Part shown: one piece after another, positions 16,310-25,700 of the stretch
Numbering within the stretch: the stretch's first letter is position 1
Layout: each line of letters begins with the position of its first letter
Origin: Actinopolymorpha sp. NPDC004070
GTDB lineage: Bacteria > Actinomycetota > Actinomycetes > Propionibacteriales > Actinopolymorphaceae
Assembly (NCBI RefSeq): GCF_040610475.1
Contig: NZ_JBEXMJ010000005.1
Span: forward strand, 195,631 to 259,630
DNA: 64,000 nucleotides
Direction: 5' to 3'
Notes under the pieces: generated by a model
Seen by the model: the letters and a program-made list of their open reading frames with translations, nothing else
What the model was told of the DNA's origin: nothing
The model's database searches: none
Position numbers and translations under genes: made by a program

Positions 16310-17262
16310 ATGTCATCAGCGGGAGTCCGTTCTGTCGCCCGCCCCAACCTCAGCCGGCGCAGAGCGCTCACCTTGCTCGGTGGAGCGGCCGTGGCGGCCA
16401 CTGCGTGCACGGTGACGTCCTGCACTCCGCCCGCCGGCGCCACGTCCGCAGGAGACCTCGACCTGTGGACGTTCGCCGACACCCATGCGGCGTGGTTCAA
16501 ACAGATGGCCACCGAGTTCGAACAGCGAACGGGCGTCCGGGTTTCGGTGAGTCTCATTCCTGGCGACTCGATCTTTCAGCAGTTGCTGATCAATCTCAAG
16601 GCCGGCGGCCTGCGGACGCCGGATCTCTGCGACATCGAGCAGGGATCGTTCGGGCGCTTCCTGATCGGCCGGTCGGTTCCCTTCGTCGACCTGGGCCCCC
16701 GGCTGCGCGCGAAGGGATACGACAAGCAACTCGTCGCGGGCCGGCAGGCACTCTACAGCTGGAAGGGTGGTGTGTACGGAGTCGAGCACGCGCCGACGCC
16801 CGTCACACTCTTCTACCTGCGTGACGCCTGGGCGAAGACAGGGGTAGACCCGGCGACCCTGTCCACCTGCGACGAGTTCGCGGCCGATGATGGTCTCGCT
16901 GAACTGGCTGGACACCTTCCAGGGCGTGATTCTCCCCAGCGGAGCAAGCGCGTTCGGCGCCTTCTTCGTCCGCCAGGCGATGCTGGCCGTGCCCGACGAG
17001 ATGGTTCAGGCCGCCCGCATCGACGGCGCTTCGGAGTTCCGGATCTTCCTCACCATGGGCGTGCCCCTTGCCCGCGGCGCGCTGTCGATTCTTGCGGTGC
17101 TGACGTTCCTCGGTTCGTGGAACGACTTCCTGTGGCCGTCCATCGCGCTGCGCAGTCCCGAGCGCCAGACGTATCCTGTCGGGCTCGCCAACCTGGTCGG
17201 CTTCTACAACACGGAGTACGGCATAATTCTCGCCGGCTCGTTCCTCGTCAGCCTGCCACCCT
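16310..17262 (+). pseudogene. Deletion-fused relic: sugar-binding lipoprotein 5' part joined to permease 3' part
   Basis: Two incomplete ABC-transporter genes are joined out of frame. From the ATG at 16310 the first frame encodes a Tat/lipoprotein signal (NLSRRRALTLLGGAAVAATA, lipobox TVTSC) and about 190 residues of a sugar-binding protein. Homology stops near residue 190 (STCDEFAA, about 16885). In another frame, from about 16887, a MalG-type permease begins in mid-protein ([15 protein letters not shown]), continues through its EAA loop ([20 protein letters not shown]) and ends abruptly after [11 protein letters not shown] at about 17262, lacking the usual last helix and tail. The rest of the binding protein, the first permease and the start of the second permease are gone, consistent with a deletion of roughly 2 kb, plus loss of the 3' end. 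Neither product should work. Confidence 0.8.
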
Positions 17263-17306
17263 CCCTGACCCGCCGTGCGGGGTTCTCGGTCGGTTGCCGC
17301 TGCTGC

Positions 17307-17927
17307 TCACCGATCGGCGTCTTCGGGCCGTCTTGGCTCTCTGACGCAGGCTTTGACGTCCGCTACCACCAAGTACGTCCATGCCGCGGCCGCGAGCATC
17401 GCGGAGAGGGCCGCCCCGATGATCAGGAGCATGTCGAGCCCACCGTGCTGGACGGCGGAGACGGCAAGGATGGCGGACGCTGCGAAACCGCACATCCCGA
17501 CCAGCCGGAGAGCCAGGTTTTCCTGGGCATACGGGTGGGTGCCTCTCCGTGCCTCCACTCCTGTGGGCAGCCTGGCTAGCGACGCTTCCTGGTCGGCCCG
17601 GGTTCTGCACTTGTCCGTGGTCCTTCGGCACCACAACTCCGAGTGCAGTTCCTCGAGAGCGGACGGGGAGTCCTTCGTCACCGCCGTGACGGCTTGGTCA
17701 AGCCGTCGAGCCGCCCGGGCGGCGGCCGCGTCGTAGGTGTCACCTTCTGCTTGGACGACCACCTCGAGGCTGCCGGACTGCAGGTCGGGGAGGACGGTGG
17801 CGTGACCCACGGACGGATCCTTGGTCTCAGCCGTCCGCAGCGCCCGCAGCATCTCGTCACAACACTGCACGAGCTGCGGCCGACTGTAGCTTGGCGCACT
17901 GTAGACGGCGATCATCTTGAGCTTCAC
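17307..17927 (-). CDS. Hypothetical membrane protein with two C-terminal helices
   Basis: I do not recognise this 206-aa protein. Residues 1-130 are soluble and begin with a beta-rich segment ([19 protein letters not shown]). The C-terminus has two hydrophobic helices ([18 protein letters not shown] and [20 protein letters not shown]). I use the GTG at 17927, which has GGAGGAG upstream; an ATG at 17942 and one at 17969 are alternatives. It lies downstream of the relic transporter on the opposite strand. Codon use looks normal. Confidence 0.6.
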   Translation of the reverse strand: MKLKMIAVYSAPSYSRPQLVQCCDEMLRALRTAETKDPSVGHATVLPDLQSGSLEVVVQAEGDTYDAAAARAARRLDQAVTAVTKDSPSALEELHSELWCRRTTDKCRTRADQEASLARLPTGVEARRGTHPYAQENLALRLVGMCGFAASAILAVSAVQHGGLDMLLIIGAALSAMLAAAAWTYLVVADVKACVREPRRPEDADR

Positions 17928-18069
17928 GGCCGTCTCCTCCATCGAGCAGGGGGACGGGTCTACCGCCATGCTATGACCGACTGGGAGCGTTCACGGTCGC
18001 AGGCAAGGCTGTCTTGACATCCCGGGCGCAACCGGCACAGGCAACGCGAAAGCCACAGCGCCGTGAACC

Positions 18070-19491
18070 TCAGCGGTCGGCCTGCGCCTGCGCGACGAGT
18101 TCCCGCGCCTCCTCCTCGCTGGCCACCGCGGGGTTCGCGCCGGCCAGCGGACGGCGTGCGGACTCGGGTACGAAGTACACGCAGACCGCACCGACGACAC
18201 CCGCGGCGACCAGGTAGTAGCCGGGCCACAACAGGTCGCCGGTGGCAAGGATCAGCGCACTCATCACCGCGGCGGTGGTACCACCGAACGCGGACACGAA
18301 GATGTTGAACGCGATGGACAGGCCGCCGTACCGGATCTCCGTAGGGAACATCGCCGGCAGCGTCGAGGGCGCGGTCGAGGAGAAGCACACCAGCGAAAGG
18401 CCCATCATCATCAGCCCGAGGAACGTCGGGCCGATTCCGCCGACCTGGAGCAGCAGCACCATGGGAACGCCGAGCACGACGAGAGCGAGGGATCCGGTCA
18501 TCAGCACCGGACGGCGCCCGACGCGGTCACTCAGCCTGCCGAGGAAGGTCACGAGGACCATGAGGACGAGCAACACCACGATCTGCAGCACGTTCGCCAC
18601 GGTGCTGCTGGTCCCACGTTCGCCGTGCCTCGGCAGCGTCGTGGTGAGGTAGGTCGGCATGTAGCTGGTCAGCATGTAGTTGGTGACGTTCCACGCGATC
18701 ACCAGCCCGCCGACCAGCAACAGAGCCCGCCAGTGCCTGGTGAAGATCAGCCGGAACTCGTCCCTGATCGCGGTTCCTCCGTGCTGCGGCGACTTGGCAA
18801 CCAGCTGCTCGAACGCAGGTGTCTCCTCCAGCCGCAGCCGCAGATACAGGCCGGTCAGCCCGATCGGCAGGGCGATCAGGAACGGGATCCGCCAACCCCA
18901 CGACAGCATCCGCTGGTCACCCAGAACGGCGGTGAGCAGCGTGACCAGCGAGGCGCCGAACGTGTAGCCGGTCAGCGTGCCGAACTCCAGCCAGCTGCCG
19001 AGGAAGCCACGCCGATTGTCCGGGGCGTACTCGGCGATGAACGTCATCGCACCGGCGTACTCCCCGCCGGTGGAGAACCCCTGCACCAGCCGGCCGAACA
19101 GCACCAGCACCGGGGCGGCCGCACCGATCGCCGCGTAGCTCGGAATCACCCCGAGCAGCGTGGTGCCACACGCCATGAGGATCACGGTGGTCGCCAGTAC
19201 CTTCGTCCGGCCGATCCGGTCGCCCAGCGGGCCGAAGAACAGGCCGCCGAAGGGACGGATGAGGAAAGACGCGGCGAATGTGGCCAACGTGGCGACAGTG
19301 GCCAGGCCGGGCGACAGGTTGGCGAAGAAGACCTTCGAGATGATTGCGGTGAGGTACGAGTAGACACCGAAGTCGTACCACTCGGTCAGGTTGCCGATCG
19401 CCGCGGCCATCACCGCCCGCCGCGCCACCCGCTCGTCGGTGACCGTCACATCTGCGAGCGTGAGGTTCCGGCCGCCTTCGGCTGCCGCCAC
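18070..19491 (-). CDS. MFS transporter, metabolite:H+ symporter (MHS) type
   Basis: Proton-linked importer of organic acids or osmolytes, 473 aa, with 12 helices. MHS features are clear: AIGNLTEWYDFGVYSYL at helix 1, FLIRPFGGLFFGPLGDRIGR between helices 2 and 3, and GRLVQGFSTGGEYAGAM at helix 4. I use the GTG at 19491 with GGAGGAG upstream. Relatives import shikimate, ketoglutarate, citrate or betaine; the substrate here is unknown. It lies downstream of a PhyH dioxygenase on the same strand with about 120 bp between, so the two may be co-expressed. Confidence 0.88.
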   Translation of the reverse strand: MAAAEGGRNLTLADVTVTDERVARRAVMAAAIGNLTEWYDFGVYSYLTAIISKVFFANLSPGLATVATLATFAASFLIRPFGGLFFGPLGDRIGRTKVLATTVILMACGTTLLGVIPSYAAIGAAAPVLVLFGRLVQGFSTGGEYAGAMTFIAEYAPDNRRGFLGSWLEFGTLTGYTFGASLVTLLTAVLGDQRMLSWGWRIPFLIALPIGLTGLYLRLRLEETPAFEQLVAKSPQHGGTAIRDEFRLIFTRHWRALLLVGGLVIAWNVTNYMLTSYMPTYLTTTLPRHGERGTSSTVANVLQIVVLLVLMVLVTFLGRLSDRVGRRPVLMTGSLALVVLGVPMVLLLQVGGIGPTFLGLMMMGLSLVCFSSTAPSTLPAMFPTEIRYGGLSIAFNIFVSAFGGTTAAVMSALILATGDLLWPGYYLVAAGVVGAVCVYFVPESARRPLAGANPAVASEEEARELVAQAQADR

Positions 19492-19612
19492 CTGGGTCTC
19501 CTCCTGGCCGGCGCGGGCCGGGTGTGAGGTGCGCCGCCCTCCCATCCTCCACCTTCGGAAGTCGGGTGGGTGGACCCCCTCCCGCGCAGGCAGGTGGGCA
19601 GGCCCTCGGTGG

Positions 19613-20518
19613 TCAGCGGCCGCAGCCGCCCTCCTTGTCCGGGCGTACGCTCGGCCGGGCGAGTTCGGCGGTTCCCTTGTAGGCGTAGGGGTCCTCACCG
19701 GCGACGAGCTCGACGTCGCGGTAGTCGTACTTCGCCACGTGGGTGTCGTCGGGGATGCGGCCCCACGGGAGCAGCGACTCCGCGCTCATGAAGTGGTTGG
19801 TCAGCGCCCGGCGGAAGCCGTGTTTGCCGGTGTTGGGCAGCGACCGGTGCAGGAGGTAGCCGTTGAAGATGATCGCCGCGCCCGCGGGAATCTCCACCGG
19901 AACCGCGTCCTCGTCCGTGTACGGGAAGTCGTACAGCTCGACGGTGCAGTCGAAGCGCTCGTCGTCCTGCTCGCGATCGGGGTAGATGACCCCCCGCTTG
20001 TGCGAACCGGGCAGCACCCACAGGCAGCCGTTCTCGATGGTGGCGTCGTCGAGCGCGATCCAGGCCGCGGTGAGGGAGCGGTCCCGGGTGGGGATGAAGA
20101 ACTCGTCCTGGTGCCAGGCCTGCCCGGGCTTGCCCTCCGACTTCATGAACAGCATCGACTGCATGGCCTTGACGTTCGGGCCGATCACCCGGGTGAGGAC
20201 GTCCACGATCTTCGGGTGGTGGTAGGTGCGGGCGATCACCTCCGACAGCTTGTTCGGGAAGTGGATGCACAGGTAGCGCCGCATCACCTCCTCGTCGGAC
20301 TCCTCCGCGGTGGCGCGGGTGACCCGCTCGATGTCACCGAGCTCGCCCCGGCACAGCCGGGCCGCCTCGGCGTTGATCTCGGCGACCTCCGCGGGCGACA
20401 GCGCGTTCTTCAGCACCCCGAACCCGTCCTCGCGGATCTGCGCGATCAGCGCGTCCGAGACCGACTCGTGCAGCACCGGACCGGGACGTGCCGGCACCTG
20501 CTCAGTGACCGTGGACAT
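19613..20518 (-). CDS. Phytanoyl-CoA dioxygenase (PhyH) family oxygenase
   Basis: Fe(II)/2-oxoglutarate-dependent oxygenase, 301 aa. The iron site is visible as WHQDEF (H-x-D) and a distal His in GYLLHRSLPN; the nearby Arg in GFRRALTNHF could bind 2-oxoglutarate. PhyH proteins hydroxylate many small molecules, and this substrate is unknown. The ATG at 20518 has GGAGGGAACC upstream. It is divergent from the SMP-30 lactonase and upstream of a MHS-type symporter, so it may act on an imported acid. The last residues (PDKEGGCGR) are not conserved in families I know. Confidence 0.88.
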   Translation of the reverse strand: MSTVTEQVPARPGPVLHESVSDALIAQIREDGFGVLKNALSPAEVAEINAEAARLCRGELGDIERVTRATAEESDEEVMRRYLCIHFPNKLSEVIARTYHHPKIVDVLTRVIGPNVKAMQSMLFMKSEGKPGQAWHQDEFFIPTRDRSLTAAWIALDDATIENGCLWVLPGSHKRGVIYPDREQDDERFDCTVELYDFPYTDEDAVPVEIPAGAAIIFNGYLLHRSLPNTGKHGFRRALTNHFMSAESLLPWGRIPDDTHVAKYDYRDVELVAGEDPYAYKGTAELARPSVRPDKEGGCGR

Positions 20519-20703
20519 GGTGGTTCCCTCCGCCGCGACAGGCATCTTCGACGACCTGGATCGCACCAGGCCAACCCCAGCATCGCCTCGGCGGGCGCAT
20601 CGACGCCATGCCCGGGACGCACGTTCACCTGTCTGTTCCTGACATCGCCGGGCCGGGACACATGCCCTATGGTCGGGAGGAGCCGTCACCCCAGGGAGGA
20701 CAC

Positions 20704-21564
20704 ATGCGGGCCGACCAGGTCACCGGGCCACACGCCCACCACGGAGAAGGTCCGGTCTGGGACGCCGGTTGGGGCGGGTTGCGGTTCGTGGACATGCTCG
20801 CCGGCGACATCCTCACCGCGGACCTGTCCACCGGCGGCGTCGAGCGACTGCACGTGGGTGAGGTGGCGGCGGCGTTCCGGCCGCGCACGTCCGGCGGAAT
20901 GGTGGTGGCGATCGAACGCGGCTTCGCGCTGGTGGGCGCCGACGGTTCGGTCGACCGGCTGCCGGAGCTGTGGACCGACCACGGCGTACGCATGAACGAG
21001 GGCGGCTGCGACCCGCAGGGGCGGTTCTACTGCGGCTCGATGGCCTACTCCTCCACCAAGGGCGCGGGCACGGTCTACCGCCTCGACCAAGACCGGACGG
21101 TCTCCGTCGTCCTCGCCGACGTCACCATCTCCAACGGCCTGGCCTGGTCCCCCGACCACACGCTGGCCTACTACATCGACACCCCGACCGGCCGGGTGGA
21201 CGCGTTCGACCATTACCCGGAGACCGGGCTGGTCGTGGACAGCCGCCGGCCGGTGGTGGAGATCCCCGGGGAGTGGGGCGGTCCGGACGGGATGACGGTG
21301 GACGCGGAGGGCTACCTCTGGGTCGCCATGTGGGGCGGCTCGGCGGTGCGCCGGTTCGCGCCGGACGGGACGCTGGACGGCGTGGTCGAGGTGCCCGGGG
21401 CCGAGCAGGTCACCGCGTGCACGTTCGGCGGTGCCGACCTCGACGAGCTGTTCGTCACCACCTCCCGGCAGGGCCTGACCGACGGCGAGCAGCCCGACGC
21501 CGGCGCGGTGTTCTCCGTACGCCCCGGGGTACGCGGACTGCCCGCACTCCCCTACGCCGGATAG
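20704..21564 (+). CDS. SMP-30/gluconolactonase-family lactonase
   Basis: Six-bladed beta-propeller lactonase, 286 aa. The divalent-metal ligands of the family all have counterparts: Glu in GEGPVWD, Asn in RMNEGGCDPQGRFYCGSM, Asn in ISNGLAWSPD and Asp in GPDGMTVDAEGYLW. Such enzymes open sugar lactones formed by sugar dehydrogenases. The ATG at 20704 has GGGAGGAC directly upstream. It probably links the dehydrogenase and dehydratase of this region into one oxidative sugar pathway, although the genes are several kb apart. Confidence 0.92.
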   Translation: MRADQVTGPHAHHGEGPVWDAGWGGLRFVDMLAGDILTADLSTGGVERLHVGEVAAAFRPRTSGGMVVAIERGFALVGADGSVDRLPELWTDHGVRMNEGGCDPQGRFYCGSMAYSSTKGAGTVYRLDQDRTVSVVLADVTISNGLAWSPDHTLAYYIDTPTGRVDAFDHYPETGLVVDSRRPVVEIPGEWGGPDGMTVDAEGYLWVAMWGGSAVRRFAPDGTLDGVVEVPGAEQVTACTFGGADLDELFVTTSRQGLTDGEQPDAGAVFSVRPGVRGLPALPYAG

Positions 21565-21676
21565 GACCACCCACGCCGGTTGGGTCGGGCCGGGTTGGGC
21601 CGTCTAAGGTACGTACGCCCAGCGACGCGGTGGTCACACCGACGACCCGCCACAGCCGACGAAGGAGCGTACGCCG

Positions 21677-22636
21677 ATGACACTGGTGGCGGTTCTGGAC
21701 GACTACCAGGCGGTCGCGGAGCGGATGGCGGACTGGCGCAACCTGCCCGACCGCACCAGCGTGGCGTTCTTCCACGACCACCTGCCCGACGAGGACACGG
21801 TCGTCGAGCGCCTGGCCCACTACGAGGTCATCGTGGCCATGCGCGAGCGCACGGCGTTCACGCGTTCGGTGCTGGAACGCCTGCCCCGCCTGCGTCTTCT
21901 GGTCACCACCGGCATGCGCAACGCGGCGATCGACCTGGAGGCGGCGCACGAGAACGGCGTCCTGGTGTGCGGCACGCCCGGCAGCGGCGGCGCCACCACC
22001 GAGCTCGCCTGGGCACTGATCCTCGGTCTGGTACGTCACGTGCCGGAGGAGGACGCATCCGTGCGCGCGGGCGGCTGGCAGCGCACCGTCGGCACCGACC
22101 TGGCCGGCTCGACGCTCGGCCTGCTCGGCCTCGGCAGGCTGGGTAAGGCGATGGTGCCGGTGGCGCATGCGTTCGGCATGCAGGTGCTGGCGTGGAGTGC
22201 CAACCTCACCGCCGAAGCCGCGAGCGACGCCGGTGCCGAACGCGTGGACAAGGACGAGTTGTTCGCCCGGTCCGACGTAGTCAGCGTGCACCTGAAGCTC
22301 AGCGACCGCACCCGCGGCCTGGTGGGGGCGGCCGAGCTCGCGTCGATGAAGCCGACCGCCTGGCTGGTCAACACCTCCCGCGGTCCCATCGTCGACGAGC
22401 AGGCGCTGGTCGCGGCGCTGGAGGAGGGCCGGATCGCCGGCGCCGGCCTCGACGTCTACGACCAGGAGCCGCTGCCGGCCGGCCACCCGCTGCTGACGGC
22501 GCCGCGCACGATCCTGACTCCGCACATCGGGTTCGTGACCCGGCGGACGTACGAGGAGTGGTACGCCGCGGCGGTGGGCGCGATCGCGGCGTACCTCGAC
22601 GGCCATCCCGTTCAGGTTCTGACGCCGGCCTCCTGA
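21677..22636 (+). CDS. D-isomer-specific 2-hydroxyacid dehydrogenase
   Basis: NAD(P)-dependent dehydrogenase, 319 aa, of the phosphoglycerate/glyoxylate reductase type. The nucleotide motif is LGLLGLGRLGKAM. Catalytic residues are Arg in LVNTSRGPIVDE, Glu in GLDVYDQEPLP and His in ILTPHIGF. The ATG at 21677 has GAAGGAG upstream. It follows the lactonase on the same strand after about 110 bp, with a weak promoter-like pair (TTGGGT/TAAGGT) between. Substrate unknown. Confidence 0.92.
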   Translation: MTLVAVLDDYQAVAERMADWRNLPDRTSVAFFHDHLPDEDTVVERLAHYEVIVAMRERTAFTRSVLERLPRLRLLVTTGMRNAAIDLEAAHENGVLVCGTPGSGGATTELAWALILGLVRHVPEEDASVRAGGWQRTVGTDLAGSTLGLLGLGRLGKAMVPVAHAFGMQVLAWSANLTAEAASDAGAERVDKDELFARSDVVSVHLKLSDRTRGLVGAAELASMKPTAWLVNTSRGPIVDEQALVAALEEGRIAGAGLDVYDQEPLPAGHPLLTAPRTILTPHIGFVTRRTYEEWYAAAVGAIAAYLDGHPVQVLTPAS

Positions 22637-22796
22637 CGCCGCTGCTGCTGACGCCGACCCCTGCCGACCGGCGTTCTGGCCTTCCCTCCCCCGCTCGACA
22701 CCCGGAGTTTTCTTCCGCTTCAGGCCGAAGTATGGAAAGTCGCCTCCAGGCCGAGTTCACTGCGAGGTGCCGTCCGGCATCCCTGGGGAGGAACCC

Positions 22797-25700
22797 GTGG
22801 CACCCGATCGTGTGGCTTCTTCGACGTCGGCCAAGACCCGTGCGCGCCTGCGTACCTTCGCCTCGCTCCTGGCCGGCTGCACGGTCCTGGTCGGGCTGGC
22901 GGCCGGAGGGACCGCCACCGGATCCCCGCCCGCCTTGGCATCCAACGGACCGGCGCAGGGCGTACGACCGGATCCGCGGTACGACCTGCACGCGGCCACC
23001 TCCGATGCCGCCGCCCATCCGGGCAGCGCCGCCGACCGGCGGGCCGCACAGGCACCGCGGGCGGCCGAGGTCGCTCCCCGGTTGGAGACGGCCAGCACCT
23101 CCCGGCCGGTCGCGCCGGGCGTGACGTTGCGGTCGTTCGACCGGTACGGGCCAGACTCCTACACCGGCACACCGAACTGGCTGCAGTCGGACTCACTCAC
23201 CGTCGACCTCACCAAGGGAACCTCGGTCGGCTACCTCTTTCCCGGCCGGGTCGCCGCGGGCGCACCGATCTCGGAACAGGCCCGCGACGCCAGGGCGGTC
23301 GCCGCGGTGAACGGCGACTTCTTCGACATCAACAACTCCAACGCGCCGCTGGGCGTCGGCATCAAGGACGGCACCCTGCTGCAGTCGCCGGACACCAGCC
23401 CCACGTGGCAGAAGTCCGCGGCCATCGTCACGCCGGACGGGCTGGGCAGCATCGGTTCGGTGTTCTTCACCGGCACCATCACGCTGCCGGGTGAGAAGAC
23501 GGCACCACTGTCGGGGGTGAACAAGCCGACGCTGCCCGCCGACGGTATCGAGGCGTTCACCCCGCTGTGGGGCAGCTACTGCCGCTGCCGGGCCACCACG
23601 GGTGCGACGAAGGTGGCCGAGGTGGAGGTGGTGGCCGGCAAGGTCACCGCGGTCCGCGCCAGTGCGGGCTCGGGCGAGGTCCCCGCCGACGGCTTCGTGC
23701 TGGTCGGCCGCGACGCCGGAGCGGACACACTGGCGGCCCTCACCGTCGGCGCCCCGGTGAGCATCGACTACCGCGCCAGAACCGCCGACGACAAGGCGAT
23801 CCGGACCGCGCTGAACGGCCGTCAACTCCTGGTTGTCAACGGCGTCGCGCAGAAGGCCGGCGCGGGGAACAACGTTCCGCCCGCGCCGCGGACCGCGGTC
23901 GGCTTCACCCGCGACGGCACGAAGATGTTCCTGCTCACCGCGGACGGCCGCCAGCCGGCGTTCTCCGACGGGCTCGGCCTGGACGAGCTCGCCGACATGA
24001 TGGTCGAGCTCGGTGCCTACAACGCGGTCAACCTCGACGGCGGCGGGTCGACCACGATGGTGGCCCGCAAACCCGGAGAGCAGACTGTGCGGGTGGAGAA
24101 CCACCCCTCCGACGGCAGCGAACGCCACGACCCCAACGGCCTCGGCCTGTTCGCTCCCAAGGGGTCGGGCCACCTGCGCGGACTGTGGGTCGAGCCTGCC
24201 CTGGAACCGGAGCGGGCGCCCGGCTCGTCCGCGGTCGCACCCGCGCGCCCGGACCGGGTGTTTCCGGGACTGACCCGGCGGCTCACCGCCACGGGGTACG
24301 ACGAGACCTACGGCCCGGCGGCGAGCACCCCGCGCTGGCGTACCAGCGAAGGCTCCGCCGCCGGCACCGTCGACCGCGAAGGCGTCTTCCACGCCCGCGA
24401 CACCGGCACCGCGACGGTCAGCGCGTACGACAGGGACGTCACCGGGTCCACCACCCTGCAGGTGCTCCGGCCGCTCACCCGGCTCGGACCCACCGTCGAC
24501 CAGCTGGCCTTGCCCGGCGCCGGCGACCACGCCAGGCTCGGCGTCCTCGGCTACGACCGGGAGGGTTACTCCGCGCCGGTCGAACCCGCCGACCTCACCC
24601 TCGACTACGACCACGACCTGCTCGACATCACCGCCGACGACACCGGCCAGTACGTCGTGACCGCCAGGCAGGCAACGGGTTCGGCACTGGTCACGGTGGC
24701 GGCGACCGTCGCCGGTAAGAAGGTCACCACGCTTCTCCCGGTCACCGTCGGCCTGGAGGAGAAGGTCGTCGCCGACTTCGAGGACGCGTCGGCGTGGACC
24801 TTCTTCGGAGAACGCGCCACCGGGTCGGTGTCCTCCGCCGAGGGCAAGGTGGGCAGGGGACTTCGGCTGGACTACGACTTCGCTACCTCGACCGCGACCC
24901 GCACCGGCGGCGCGGTGCCCACCGGCACGGTGGAAATTCCCGGACAGCCGCGGGCGTTGCGGCTGTGGGTCAACTCGACCGGCAAGGGCGAGTGGGCGAG
25001 CCTGCAGGTGTACGACGGCGCCGGGACGCTGCTGCCCGCGATGCGCGCCGGCTACCTCACCGGGTCCGGCTGGCAGCAGCTGGAGTTCCCGGTGCCGGCG
25101 GGTACGCAGTATCCGCTGCGGCTTCGCCGTTACTACTCCGCCGAAACCCGGCCGGACGCGCAGTACCAGGGCAGCATCGTGATCGACCAGCTCACCGCGC
25201 TGGTGCCGCCGTCGATCGACGTACCCGCGCAACCGGTCCGCAAGGACCCGTTGATCGCGCAGAACGCCGACGTCAGCGGGCAGCCCTGGCGGTTCGCGGT
25301 GATGTCGGACGCGCAGTTCGTCGCCCGCGATCCCGGCAGCGACCTGGTGAAGAACGCCCGGCGCACGCTGCGGGAGATCCGGGCCGCCCGGCCGGACTTC
25401 CTGATCATCGACGGCGATCTGGTGGATGAGGGATCGCCGGAGGATCTGGCGTTCGCCACGAAGGTTCTGGACGAGGAGCTCGGCAGCACGGTGCCCTTCT
25501 ACTACGTGCCCGGCAACCACGAGGTGATGGGCGGCGACATCGCCAACTTCGAGGCGGAGTTCGGCGCGACCAGCCGGGTGTTCGACCACCACGGCACCCG
25601 CTTCCTCACCTTCGACACCTCCCGGCTGTCGATCCGCGGCAGCGACTGGACGCAACTGCGCACGCTGCGCCGCCAGCTCGACGCGGCCGCCGATGATCCG

